Source: Cheilinus undulatus (lineage: Eukaryota > Chordata > Actinopteri > Labriformes > Labridae). Taken from it: a stretch of DNA of 64,000 nt. The position numbers and the translations under genes are program-made. Below are positions 25,451-37,640 of the stretch, one piece after another. Positions within the stretch are counted from its first letter, which is position 1. Every line of letters begins with the position of its first letter. The notes under the pieces are model-generated. The model saw only the letters and a list, made by a program, of their open reading frames with translations, did no database searches and was not told where the DNA came from. The DNA lies in assembly GCF_018320785.1 (NCBI RefSeq), contig NC_054869.1, positions 29,180,289 to 29,244,288 on the forward strand. The letters are read 5' to 3'.

Positions 25451-28109
25451 GTTTATGCAAATATGGGCCTGCATATGTTACATTTATGCACATTTTGTGG
25501 TATTTTAAGCACTTCCACAGGATTATCTTGAAAGCTGTTTCAAACGTGCTGTATAAATAAAGTTTACTTACTTACTATAAAAAGCAAGCACATTCTATTT
25601 GTAAACAGGTTATTAGTGTTGTTTGTGGTAGGTCTCAAAAAGGCAGAGAAGCTTGATTAAATGTTGCTGTTTAAAATCCATTTTGTATGTAATCTACACA
25701 TCATTTGGAGAAATTACCTTCCAATTTTAATTACTAAATGTCTGTATTTGAAAAAAAATTCTATAATTTATTGCAGGATGAAATCTTCTTGTTTTATGTG
25801 TTTCAAAGACAAAAGCTGTCACAATGAGAGGAACAGGTAAATTCAATATTAGCAAATCTAATATCAAGCAGTCCCTCAGATATTCATGGTCTCCAACAGT
25901 CATGTCAAGTGTCTTGATAAAAGACACTGTAGCCCATACTATACCTGCATCAGTGTTGTGTGAATGCGTATGAATGAAATCAGTTAAAACAATGGCCACT
26001 ACATGTCAGCCTTTACCATCAGTGTCTGAATGTGAGTAGTCAGAAAAACAATACAAGTTCAAGCCCCCCCCCCCCATTTTTTTATCTTATCCCTAAGCTG
26101 TTATTCATTTAAAGGAAAACTCAGAAGCCAAATACAGCCACAAAAAATAACTTTAATGAAATTGTGATTCAGATGCCAGTAGCCATGAGGCTGTTTGGAT
26201 GGACAGACTGTGAAAGAATATTGCATAGGTTGTAAATCTGGGACAGTCCTGCATGAAAGCTGAGTGAAAACATTAACCTGTGACTCCATCAGTGCTTCAG
26301 TGTCCTTAAGTAATAAAGTTCATTTTGTTCTCTGTTCCTGGTGAACTTTTTTAAAGATGTCTACATTTTCTGTGGACTTTTTTTTTCTCTTTTAAATGAT
26401 CCATCTCCCATTGTTTGCTTCAAAATATGACGGGACAGGTTTTTTTTTCGACGCATGCCAATGCAAAGCGTGGAGGTGGTGAGACAGCTGGTCACTGTGG
26501 ATATGATGAAGGTCCAGAATGTGTGCAGAGGCTTCCAGAAACGTGTAGAAGTCCACTTCATATTTTAACACACATTGAAACCTCCCAGTCCATTAGCTCT
26601 TTTTATGATGTTTTGTAAAAACAACATTTGAATCATTTAATTTTTTTTTCACATTTGTAGATTAGCTTTGAAGTTTGCTAAAAATGTTATAAATAAGAAC
26701 AAGTTGCTAGTTTGGCTTTGATATATAAATAATGTAATAATACATTGTTCAAACAGACACCTCTCTAAAAACATTTAAATATTTTTCAAATATTGCATTT
26801 ACAAAACCATGTCTTGTTGGTGCTCTTATTCATAAGCAAAATTTTACACAGATTGGTTAAAGCCTTTTTTCAAACGCCAAACGAGACTGGGGTGAGCAGA
26901 GGTTTGCCATAACAACAGATTTAGAAAAACAATCTCAGCCTCCCTGAGCAGAAAGTCACATCAATACCACATTTTAAATATTGAATAAAAACACTCAAAA
27001 GCTTGGCAAAACACACCACCCTCCATGTTGTTTCTAACTCATGGTACAACCATGTGAGACTCAGCTCACCTTCTTGTCGCTGGAGAATTGAAGTACTTGA
27101 TGCTAACATTGTATAACACACTACCCCATTGCTAATCACACATCTCTTAACACTCAAATCAAATATATTTCTTTACAGGTTAACAGAAGTCCTTGCTATT
27201 GCACAAGAGTAGAGGGTATTTTTTGACGGGTACATCTAATGAAAAGGCAGGTTATATATCGACATTTTGATTTGGTTTGACAGCATAAATGTTCATCGCT
27301 CTCAACAGAAAAAAGTAAACCAAAAGACCAACACAGGTTGTGTCTTAAATTCCAAAAAATCTTTGCTCTCAAGAGGATGCTCGAACTTTCACAGCATGAA
27401 GTGAGCATAAACCTTCATCATTCAGATTAAAGGTTATAAAGGCTTTTGATTAGGCTCAGCTTCATTTAAGATCCCACCACAGCCTTTTGAGACACAAACC
27501 CTTCTTTTAACTTCCTCAGTGCTGCAGTAAGTTATATTCATAGAGGTGAGCAAGTGCTAAGTGAGAGCAACATGAATATATGACATTCAAGAGCACATTG
27601 ACGATTAACACACAGGCTTAATATACGTATAATTTCTTTGTAAAAACATGACTAAGACACAAACAGTTTAGTGTACAGCTTTCGTCTAAGAAGGCAAGAG
27701 AGTCAAATAAATATTTCAAAAATCTGAAGAAGCTTAAGGACAAATGTTCATTTTAGACTGAGAGGTGGTGGGCTTACAGTGACCTCAGAGGTGTGAAAAG
27801 AGACGGAGGAAACAGGTCTGAAAGCCTAATTTTTATTTCTGTAAAATCTGATGTATAAGATGCACTTTTAATACCCATTGTTTAATCTAAAAAGTGGACT
27901 ACACTTTATGCTGACAAAATTGCCATCTTCACCCCAACACAACCAACTGCATCCAACCTGACACTGTTGAAAATTTTATCCCCTGTCATTGTGTACTTCC
28001 AGAGGCTACGTCACCGCTCAAAACATGCTGGGAAACAAAGCAATGCAAACCAGGCTGACAGCACCACTTTTAACAACTTAATCCTGCATTTAAAGAAAAC
28101 AGTGGTATA
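25451..28109. other. Intergenic between hAT element and MITE
   Basis: AT-rich DNA, with CAATAAAGT-like LINE/SINE tail residue near 25552 (TAAATAAAGTTTACTTACTT), a run of 12 C at about 26066 and T/A homopolymers. No gene recognised. Confidence 0.55.
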
Positions 28110-28117
28110 CTGTTAAG

Positions 28118-28430
28118 TAGAGCTGTCAAACAATGAAACATTTCAACTGCGATTAATCTCTGAATTTCTGTAGTTGATTGTGATTAATCATCCCTTTTGA
28201 CACATTTTGAAATTCCACTATGTGGAATTAGAAACAGTTATTATTTCATTTAAGATTTTTGTACTGTCTTAATTAAGTTGGTGACTTCCTGTTTGGATGC
28301 AGCCCTATCAAACAGTGTCAATGTAATGTATGTTAAAATAAGGCATGTGATTAACTGTGATCTAAAGAATGAACGCAGTAATTGAGGACCCTAATTCACC
28401 TTGATTAATGCATAAATGCTGACAGCTCTA
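28118..28430. mobile_element. hAT MITE, 313 bp, complete
   Basis: Perfect 11 bp terminal inverted repeat TAGAGCTGTCA ... TGACAGCTCTA (with one internal offset), flanked by CTGTTAAG (28110-28117) and CTATTAAG (28431-28438). Noncoding. Contains the inverted CCTGTTTGGATGCAG word shared with 21.46 kb. Confidence 0.7.
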
Positions 28431-28499
28431 CTATTAAGGAAATACAATTTGTGGAGCACTTGACTGATTGTAAAGACACCTAAATAAAAGACAACCACT

Positions 28500-28660
28500 G
28501 TTCTCACAGTTGGTACAGCAGCCAGCAGTGTCATCAGTCCTCGACCCATTGGTCACAGGTTTGAATCCCAGTCTTGGCGCATGTCTTTCCCCACTCTCTC
28601 GCCAATGTTTCAAGTCTCTCTTCAGCTGTCCTATCATTTATGGCAAAAGCCATAAATTCA
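28500..28660 (+). mobile_element. tRNA-derived SINE, plus strand
   Basis: Begins with an A-box-like region (GGTACAGCAGCC), has a B box GGTTTGAATCC at about 28558, followed by the family body TGGCGCATGTCTTTCCCCACT and TGTCCTATCATTTATGGC. The same body is found inverted at 61190-61320 and, more decayed, at 41810-41940. Confidence 0.7.
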
Positions 28661-29605
28661 ATCTTTAGACTAAAACATTAAAAAAAAAGACAACAAGTGA
28701 GCTGTGGAAGTTGGCAGAGTGACTCACAGGCAGTGGGTCTGTATGTCACAACAGTTTCCGTAGCTAGCAAGCTTAACTATCACACCATTAGCTAGCCAGT
28801 TCGACTAAAAACTTCACGTGGTGAAAATAAAAGGTGTAAGTGCTACATATATGCACAGACACTGCACTTTTTGTACTTTGCTAAATGTAAATAAGACCAG
28901 CACACAGGAAGACAGCTTGAATCTTTTCCCTCTCCGGGACTCCAAAAATCAGACTATCTCTAGCTAAGTTTTATATGTTACACAGACCCATGCATCTTAT
29001 ATTTCAGAGATTACAGTGGCTTCTTAAACTTTGACCACCAGCCTCTCAGTTTTAACCAGGTATTTGGACAAAAACAAGACCAGGGAGAGAGAAAACAAAC
29101 ATGAAAGTGACAGAGGACGGTCACACATTCACCACTGATGAAATGTAACAATTTAAAGCGACAGACACAGAAGTGTAATTGATATTTAAATATCGCAAAG
29201 CATACAAAAACAGTTTCCTTTGAAGTGTAAACATTAAACTGATGTCTGATGTCATTTTTGCACATGGAGAAAATTATATAAAATAAATCATGTCTGTCAT
29301 AGCTATAAATTGTTCTCATTAATTGTAAAAACAACATACTAAATCTTGTTTTTTATTATTACTGTAATAATAACATGTTGTTAACATTTGTTTGTATAAG
29401 TGTATTTACCATACTGTTATAAATAGTTATATGTTGAATATTTTAATTCATACTTTGACCCCTCCGGCGTTGTCTTTACAAGGCAAAAACAATACTTGTG
29501 TCTCTGCCAAACTCAGTTATTCACACATTCATACATCCCAATATGATCTCATACACACATGCACGCAAGCTGCCACAGTCATACGAAGGAGGTCACCACG
29601 AGGCT
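28661..29605. other. Region 3' of ubac1 stop codon (probable 3'UTR and flank)
   Basis: No coding signal. On the minus strand a possible poly(A) signal AATAAA (plus-strand tttatt near 29352) lies about 250 nt after the stop, which would give a short 3'UTR. This end is not proven. Confidence 0.35.
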
Positions 29606-29721
29606 CTATGTGCGATTAAGGGTCTGGAAGATTCTGGATATCTGGAGCATGACAGGGCCAGTCTCAGGGTCATTCATCCACTGGGTGCTGTTCAGAGGAT
29701 TCTCCAGCATGTCTTCAAATG
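29606..29721 (-). CDS. ubac1: ubac1 exon 10 (last)
   Basis: 116 nt, [37 protein letters not shown], stop TAG at 29608-29606. Confidence 0.96.
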
Positions 29722-32700
29722 CTGCATATAAACAAGATGCAAGCATAAAGCACGGGGGTTAGAAATGCGTTTCTCAAAGGCAGCTCAGACATCCCTGGCA
29801 CAACCAAATGCTAGTCTTTATGGTCTAGTTTTAAGACAAACTTAAAGCTTTTTAGTCAGTCTGGTGTGGGTTACTAAATGGACTGAGACATTAAAGCAGA
29901 GGGAACAGAACTAGTTTCAAATCTTTATAATCCGGCTGCTTCTGGCATGTAAATAACTAAAGGTCCCCCTTAAAAGAGTGTGTACAAAACAACAACACAG
30001 GGACCATTATTCTGTAATATTTAAAATTTGATATACCTGTGTCTGACCTCTAACTTTTTATTACATTGATAGTCTAATATAATTTTTGACAGTTATGCTA
30101 AGATTCTTCTTTGTCTTTTATTCAATGGATTACTTTACATAAAGGTGTTGTGAATATAAACAAGACTTGACCTAATGCAGTAACCTATGCAAGTGTTTTT
30201 TTTTTCTTGGTCTAAACCAAGTAAGCTGTGCTCCATTACATAAACTTTATTAGTTTCTTTTTTTTTTTTTTTTTGCTCCCTCAGCCTGTTTAAGCCAGTG
30301 ATTTTGATTTCAAATGTTGCAGACTTAGACTAAGAATTAAATGAAATTCAAAAAAAACTTTCTATCCAACCACAAAAAGGTAAAGAGGCAGGTGAATTAA
30401 AAGGCTTTGTCATTTCTTGGGCTCATATTTTCCCTTAAAGTGGGTTTTGTTTTTGAGATTACGCCCTAGATTTTTTGATCCATTTGGGCAGACTGTACCT
30501 AGCAGAGTCTTAGGGTTGGTTAAACCCAACTGAACCACTGGATTCTCCAGAATGGCTTGGAACAGTGGGCTGTTGGTGTCGATGCCTTTGTCCATATCTT
30601 CAGGAGAAGGTTTCCTGTCTCCCAGCAGCCACTCACACTAGAGGATGGGAAAATACAACATGGGATCAAAATTACCTTTAAGATTGGGAACATCTATTTC
30701 ATGTGCATGTCACTGCATATGCAATCTCACATGCATGCAAGCAAAGATGGGGAAACAGGGAGCCAGTGATTTCCACTGCATTTTTTTCATTGCTCTGATT
30801 CATGCACTTGCACACAAACACAAGCTGCACAGGGTTCTTAAAGTCTGCGCCAAGTCTGCCAAATTTCTGTGCAAGAAGTACAAACTGAAAGGCTGTGTCA
30901 CATCATGGAGGACGAATGTAGGAAAGTCTGTCTCAGTAAAAGTATGAAATTCTGTTATAACATTTTAGTCAAAAAGAATGAAACGAAAAATCCTGGAGAA
31001 ATTGATTCAACATTTTAAACTTCATCAGGGGTGGCATGACCATATTTTGGAAAATATCAAACTATGGTCACACTGAAGTATCCTTCAGTAAGATGGACAC
31101 TGAAGTCATAAATGAATTGATTACACAATTCTAGTTCAAATACAATGCAAAACAATTCTGAAGGAAATAATTTTTTTAAGTGGTACATATGGTCCTTTGA
31201 CCGTTTTGTGGTCATAAGGAGTGATTAAAAAGTTTTCCTAGTGGACACAAGAGCTACTGAACATTCCCACAAATAAATGGGTTCCGTATTTTCCTGCTTT
31301 TCTGCATTGGTGGGTCTTTAATAAGTGGCTGCAAAATCATGTAGCTTAGAATCAAGAATTCCAACTTGCCTTTAGGGCTTTCATTTCATATATGATTGTT
31401 TGCAAAGCCTGCAACTGTGGATGTGTTCACCTACCGCAGCATCCTGTTGGTTGTTATTAACCCTCAGTGCATCAATCACCTCCTTTTCATCAAATCCCAT
31501 CTCCATCAATGCAATGACAGCCTGCAGAAACACAGAAGAGAGAGTGTTTTAGATTAAAGAGACTCAAAGTTTAATCCCAACAACACTGCCATACTACATT
31601 TGAGCCTGGTGGGTGTCTTTGAGGAATAAAATGCAGTTTGTGCACACCAGAAGAAGTTAGAAATGACAGTATGCCAGAAAAATTAAGCTCAGCAGAAGGG
31701 ATTTCCTGGAAGATGCTGATCAGTTCTCTATTTTTAGAAATACTGGGGAGACCTTTCCTTTAGCAGGAGACAAGAATTTCTAAAACTAAAGATAAAAAAC
31801 ACTTTCAATCCACAAACAAATCTTTCAGTACCATTTATGTTTTGTAGGCAGTCTCTTCTCATTATTACCATGCATGCATGTATATTTTAGATCGTGTCGT
31901 TACATACTTGTTTGCAGAAAAATCATTTAATAGTTCTCGACACTGTAGCAAGGGCTGCAATGCTACTGGATTTATATTTTCAGATTAGATACCAGAATTT
32001 CAAGATTAAATATAATATTTGCATAAATCACATCAAACTAACCAAGGTCTGAGACTGTACTGTTTGAAAACAAGTTTTGAGATGTATCATGAAATGATCT
32101 TAGTTATCATTATTAAAATAATATGGTTAAAATGTGATGATAATGTTCAAAAGTACTAATATGTATCTTTATATTTTACCAAGTTTTATATATTAAAAAA
32201 AGGTCTAACAGCTGAAATAAGCTCATCTTAAATCCATGTGTAGTGTGGGGCTTGTAGAATAAACAGCTTCTTCCCACACACTGAGTCATTTTAAGTATAA
32301 TAATCCACTTAAAAGTAAACAGTGAATGGATTTATCCATCAATAACAAGAAGCAGTTCACTACTGTGATTGTAAGTCCTTCCTGTTTTTTCATTTTGAGT
32401 TCTTAGATAAAAAAAGTCACCATTTTCAAGCATTTTTGAAGATGTGGATTTTTAGTTTTGAAATAATTTAGGGAAAAAAAGCTTTCTTAAAATATAAACA
32501 TTTTACGTGTTTCACTTCTGAAGACCGAATGATTTGATCAATAACAATGCAACAATTTGAAAGACAACCTTCCTTGAACCCATTAGAAGCAAACTCTAAG
32601 AAGAAGAGTTTGGTAAAGTAAATAACAACCAAATCCCTGTTTGAAAGCTCTGACTGGTTGAAGACACCCACTCTTGAATCTGGTCTGAACTCCCGTTTCC

Positions 32701-35700
32701 TGCGGATTCTCTTAAAGATCTCTGTGAGCTCGTCCTGTCGACTGCTTTCTTCTGTGCTCGACTGGCTGGAGAGGCTGCGGAGGAGGTTAGGAGCAGAGGC
32801 TGAGCCCGAGGCTGAGGCTGAAGCTGAGGGGCCTGGTGTGGCGGCTGCTGTGGCTCCTGCTGCACCAGAAGAGTCCTGGCCTGGTAGGGGTGTGTCTACT
32901 GAGGGATCGTCTACATGCTCGATTAGCCACTCCATTGCCTGTGTCACCGACATACTGCAGAAAGACATGAGGAAATAAAGTTTCTGAAAGGGAAAATCGT
33001 GAAAGTCTGGTAAGAATGTATAATTAATGTGAATCCTTAGGTGAGTCAGCCTTAAGAGCTGAATTGAGAATAAATGAATGAAAAATTATTCAAAATAGTT
33101 TCACTCATCTTAAATTGTAGATTAGGTTCTTTTTAACACCAGCACAGACTTACTGGTTTAATCTAAGAGCTTTGATGGCTCTGCTCTCAGGGAAACCCAT
33201 CTCTGTGAGTTGCTGAAGTGCTGTTTCATCCACTCGATCCTCTTCATCTTCATCTAACATCGCTACAAAAGAAAGTGACACACAAAAAAACAAAGAACTG
33301 AAATCAAAGGACAGGGAATACCGGTATGTGTGAAATGTCCTGTTCAATAATAAAGGTGGAACAAAGTATACTTTCTTATAAGAGACAAGAAAAAGGTCTT
33401 GTCCTGCTCCAGTAGCACACATTTATTCCTACTGTAAAACGTAAATGTAAAACCCAATCTAATATCATCCTCTTGTTAAGACTAGAACAATTTATGTAGT
33501 CCTAGAAATAATTTTGTCCTTTACCATTTGCCTTTTTGAAGAGTTCTACAGCATCAGGGTTCAAGGCAAGAAGCTTCTGAGCAACTTCAATGAGAGAAAC
33601 CAGAATTTTTCTAAGCTCTGTCTGAAACTGAAATGACAGAAATGAGTAATGAAAAACAGTCAGTAACATATCTGAATATCAGCATCTGAAGTTTAAACTA
33701 AAAGAATTATAATTATTTATATAACCGGTATGTTCAACTCTTATTTTACATTCTATGAGCATCCCCAAGTCTGTCCAGAACCTTACATCTCTGATGTTAT
33801 GTTGAGTAACAGTGCGGTCTGTGTGGCGTGTGGACAGGCTGGCGGTGGCTTTCAAAATTGCATCTTTGTCTGGAGCCTTGTTATCTTGTTTCTTCTGTGA
33901 CCATCAGGAGAAAACAAAGATGGATAATTAGAATCAGCCTGATCAGAGTAAGGTAGAATTTCAAAACAATGACAAACAAACACTATGACTAATGCTTCAA
34001 CAAATAACACAGTTGGTTTAATGTACCTTTTCGTCTGTACTAACTTCTGCCATCTTTGGAGGAGTTTGTGGTGGTCTTTTCTTTATGAGCAGCAAAACGT
34101 CTGCAAGAAACATGAGCAATTTATGGAGAACAGTGAAGGACTGTCATATTCATTTCTAAGAACTTCATTAAATAGGGTGTTACACACCTTTATCTTTGAG
34201 GTTTTCTTCTGCAACAGTTTTGGTGTCAGTGAGGACTCTCTCTGTAGCAGCATGTATTAGTTTATGGTGGGTAAGTGTTTTGGGGTCTTCAAGACTTCCA
34301 TGCACATACTATAAAGCAAAAACAAACAAAGAATATCAATCCAAACAGCAAACAGTTGGGCTGCATCTGTTGATTATTTTCATTATACAGACTCTGCCTA
34401 CTACTTTAAAAAAGGTCAGTAAGGTGAAGACAAAACTGGTAACATCAAATTGAGATTTTCATCTGATTAATAGTGCGATATCTGTTTTTCTTTTTTTTTT
34501 CTTTCTTCAAATTCCGGGATTACACAATCCAAAGTAAGTCTGAAATATGTGCATAATAAAACAGCTTAAACGAATGTTGGATTCTGTTTTGTCAACTGAT
34601 GTTTTGACACTAAAGTATAATTTAAACAATAAGTCCAGAAATGAGAAAAGCATCTGCTGCTATTTTGATTGGCCATAAATCAGTCATGCCAAAAATTGGT
34701 TGTAATTTAGTTATGATATTTGCCAATGCAAGAAATTCCTGCAGCTACTATTATGTAATTTTTGTGTTTACTTTTAGTGTCCCCATGTTTAAACAGTAGC
34801 TTTCCTATTATTCCAATGATCAACAATAGGGGGGCCTGATAATGGACTTTTGTTAAGGTCTGATATGCAGATATTTCCAAATTAAGTTTAGTTCTTATTG
34901 ATACTGTTATATAGACGTAGTGTGGACCTAACACTTCTGTCCTTAAAACACAAATCAAAGTTTCAGGATGAACAAAGAAACAAATAATAGTCCTTAGAAA
35001 ATATTTCAAGATCGACAGAGAGGCAGACTTCAGCTGGTGTAGTTGTTTGTCCTGCCTAAAACTCATCAAACTTATTCATAAATAAGACCCACATTTAGGC
35101 TCATATTTGCAGCTGATATATGGGCATATGTTGTAAATATCTGCAGCAATGTTAATATCTGCCAATTAAATTTTTAAGATAATACCTGTCGATACTGATA
35201 TCATGCTTATATAATATTGTGCAACCCCAATTAACAATACTGAAAAGAACCAAAGCTTAAAAAACATCATTGTTTAAGTAAAAAAATAAAAAATGAAAGC
35301 ATCTCTTCACACCATCTAGACAAATACAGTTGTCATGTTTCAGTGGCAAGACATTGCCAAAGCATTTGTGCAATTTAGACAGAATGTGGGAGGTTGCCTG
35401 CAGTTGAAGAACCAGAAAGTTCTCATGAGTTTGTGCCAAGGACTTCTACTTTTGTTTTAGTGGTGTTAAACTGGAATCAATATCGATGACGTCCCTAATG
35501 ACTCTTTGGTACTTATGAAACTTGAATCACGTTTTTCATATATAAAAAACAGACTGGTATACTTGCTGACTTGGTTAAAAAAAAAGCAATTATATTGCAC
35601 ATGATGAAATGTTTAAGGATGACTGAATCTGATAAAACATTTGAACTTGATCATTTTACTGGTGTGTTGATGCAACAAAACAATATATAACAGAATGGAT

Positions 35701-36198
35701 AAATTCATCATGTTATCAAAAACAAACTTATAGCTTACACTTGATATAATGATGCCATAGAAGGAGAAGTGAGATGAGCCGTGTAATTATAGGGTGTCAG
35801 TAACCTAAAGCAGCATGCCTATATGGCTCTCCACAGCTTACAGGAAAGGGGGGAGAGTCGTACTGTTAGCTAGCTTGAGAGGGGCAGCCAACCTGCTAAA
35901 TTATAAATAGCAGAGTCTACCCAGTTACTAAAAATACAAAGCCAGTGACACTGACACTGACTGTTTAAACAGAGGGCACGGTAGACTGCAAACACCCTGG
36001 GCAGGGGAATGACAGGACAAAAAAAGCAACAAGGGAGACACAAACAACCCAAACACCTACATGTTTCAAGCACTTCTCCTTCAGTTTATCAACAGTGGTG
36101 TCTTCCGTGACCTCCTCCAGCCACTCAGTGCCGTCCATGGTGCAGATGTGTATTTTTATCACTTTCCCGGCGAAAATCTTCTCCTCCTGAACGAACAT
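29606..36198 (-). CDS. ubac1: ubac1 (KPC2), complete, ten coding exons
   Basis: UBA domain-containing protein 1, the ubiquitin-binding partner of RNF123 in the KPC ubiquitin ligase that targets p27Kip1 in the cytoplasm. Exons (minus): 36061-36198, 34188-34308, 34027-34100, 33787-33894, 33525-33627, 33154-33262, 32672-32954, 31435-31521, 30499-30637, 29606-29721; 1278 nt, 425 residues plus stop, versus about 405 in human. All junctions have GT..AG and matching phases. Order: N-terminal ubiquitin-like domain (about 1-95), conserved [20 protein letters not shown] (about 160), UBA1 (about 191-230), low-complexity Ala/Ser/Gly linker, UBA2 (about 311-350), STI1-like C-terminus ending [10 protein letters not shown]. 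Start [13 protein letters not shown] matches the family. Between camsap1 and notch1, same strand. Confidence 0.97.
30499..30637 (-). CDS. ubac1: ubac1 exon 9 (UBA2 end and STI1-like region)
   Basis: 139 nt, [20 protein letters not shown], then [19 protein letters not shown] and PKTLL; donor CTAG|GTACAG. Confidence 0.95.
31435..31521 (-). CDS. ubac1: ubac1 exon 8 (UBA2)
   Basis: 87 nt, [20 protein letters not shown] then VNNNQQDAA; donor GCG|GTAGGT. Confidence 0.95.
32672..32954 (-). CDS. ubac1: ubac1 exon 7 (UBA1 end and low-complexity linker)
   Basis: 283 nt, [20 protein letters not shown], then a linker rich in Ala, Ser and Gly (including [14 protein letters not shown] and [12 protein letters not shown]), then [20 protein letters not shown]. 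The linker accounts for most of the extra length over human. Donor AAGA|GTGGGT is weaker than the others, but the phase fits exon 8. Confidence 0.92.
33154..33262 (-). CDS. ubac1: ubac1 exon 6 (UBA1, first part)
   Basis: 109 nt, [20 protein letters not shown] then [15 protein letters not shown]; the MGFP loop is the ubiquitin-contact signature of UBA domains. The split CA|T codon gives His. Confidence 0.95.
33525..33627 (-). CDS. ubac1: ubac1 exon 5
   Basis: 103 nt, [20 protein letters not shown] then [14 protein letters not shown]; near identical to the mammalian protein. Donor AAATG|GTAAAG. Confidence 0.95.
33787..33894 (-). CDS. ubac1: ubac1 exon 4
   Basis: 108 nt, [20 protein letters not shown] then [16 protein letters not shown]; donor GAT|GTAAGG. 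Confidence 0.93.
34027..34100 (-). CDS. ubac1: ubac1 exon 3
   Basis: 74 nt, split Asp codon then [20 protein letters not shown] and TDEK; donor AAAG|GTACAT. Missed by long-frame searches because it is so short. Confidence 0.93.
34188..34308 (-). CDS. ubac1: ubac1 exon 2
   Basis: 121 nt after acceptor GCTTTATAG; encodes [20 protein letters not shown] and onward to NLKDK; donor AAAG|GTGTGT, phase 1. Confidence 0.94.
34309..36060. other. ubac1 intron 1
   Basis: 1.75 kb, AT-rich. Holds a hAT-like fragment at about 35085-35227 ending ATATTGTGCAACCCC, inverted relative to the 5189 copy. No exon. Confidence 0.65.
35085..35227. mobile_element. Fragment of a hAT-like element (second copy)
   Basis: AT-rich 'atatctgccaa' words ending TAATATTGTGCAACCCC; inverted counterpart of the 5189-5345 fragment. 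Confidence 0.45.
36061..36198 (-). CDS. ubac1: ubac1 exon 1 (start of UBL domain)
   Basis: 46 codons, [19 protein letters not shown] to LKEKCLKH; donor CAT|GTAGGT. Confidence 0.96.
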
Positions 36199-36520
36199 AG
36201 CTGCAGACTTGAGAGTAAAGAGTACTAGTCCAGTGACGTTAGCTAGTAGCAGTTGCTAAGAGCTACAGGCAAACTAGCGTGCTAACGTTAGCACCCAGCT
36301 AGCAGTGTTAGTGTAAATCCTCCGACAAAAAGCCAAGAGCTTGCGCCGTTTAGCGGAGGGCCATGTTCGGTTTCCCCCGCCGGTTGTCGGTGAGGTGGCA
36401 CCCGTTAAGTTCCGTGGCCACCGAGCTGTTTATTATTCCCAGCGGACACACAGCCAGCCAGCCAGCGACTACCCTATTTTTACTGTAATTTATGAACTTT
36501 GAACCTCACGGTGCAACCCC

Positions 36521-36544
36521 GGTGCACCACGGGAGTCGTAGTTC
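36521..36544 (-). promoter_or_regulatory. ubac1: ZNF143/Staf-like motif in the ubac1 promoter
   Basis: On the minus strand the bases read ACTACGACTCCCGTGGTGCA then CC, close to the ZNF143 consensus ACTACAAYTCCCANNATGC. It lies about 340 bases upstream of the ubac1 ATG in a CpG-rich stretch (36300-36540), the position typical for TATA-less housekeeping promoters. Function inferred. Confidence 0.45.
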
Positions 36545-36599
36545 TTTTGAGTCACAGGCTGCTTTCTTCTCCCAAGATCATGTTATTCCATTCATAACA

Positions 36600-37640
36600 A
36601 AAAAAAAAAGCGTTTCATTTCTCCCTCATTTCCTTTTTAATACGCGAATGTCCATTGGTACATAAATTCCGGATCCATAATAGATAGAAGCATGGATTAA
36701 ACTGTACAACCTTCTGCAGTATTTATCACGATAACAAGCCTGGGAAAACCTCCATCTGTCAGGGGGGGGCCCATGAGCTCCAGACTTACCTTTCTGATAA
36801 GAGCTTATTTGTTGCAGTTGTAGGGATTCATTAAAAAAGTAGCTCTATAGACTTTTTTACTGCTTATCAAACGGATAGCAATTTTATCAATTAAACTTCA
36901 TCAGAAAAAAGGCAGTCACAGATTATTCAAGACTGAAGACAATGTCTCTACACTCTTATGTGAGGAAAACAATACACAACCGGTCAGAATTAAATTTACA
37001 AATAAATGAAAGCCAAAAACCATGACATTAAGAACAAAATATTTTAGATTATTTTATTAGAATCAAAGTAAAAATATGAACAACATATTTGGTCCTGATT
37101 TGTTTACTGTTATCTTGGACCATATTTTGAATAGGGCAGAAATGTTATTTACACACCTTATCTCTTTGAGTTTTTTATTTTCTTAATTGATAAATCCAGT
37201 GTGCTGGATGAAATTTATCACAAAATTAATCAGATCAGTAATATTATGAAGAACAATATATCAAGCATTAACTCAATAGTTTATTTTGTGCTTGTGGTAA
37301 TCTGAACAGGATAATGCAGACAAGGCAGCAAGCTGTGAAAGGATCACTTTTTTGCTTTTTCCTGTTTTCCAAGCATACAAATGCAGCTCAACCAGTACTT
37401 AGGACCTTTCCTCAGGCCAATGAGTTATATTTCAAGTTCAAGTTTTGTACCACTAGAGGGAGACATAGTAAGTACGATATTCATACTCGGCAGACATGTA
37501 AATTTTGAAGACTCATTTTGAACTAGAGATTTCCTACCACTTGGAAGTTGTCATGCATCCTCCTTAGAGGGTTGTACTAAGTATATTGTTGGTCTTTGGA
37601 AGTCTTAAGAAATTCAAGGAAAAAGAAAGACAGTCCTCTT
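36600..37640. other. Intergenic between ubac1 promoter and notch1 3' end
   Basis: About 1 kb of AT-rich sequence without a recognised gene; a run of G (seven) at about 36763. The two genes are head to tail and very close. Confidence 0.6.
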
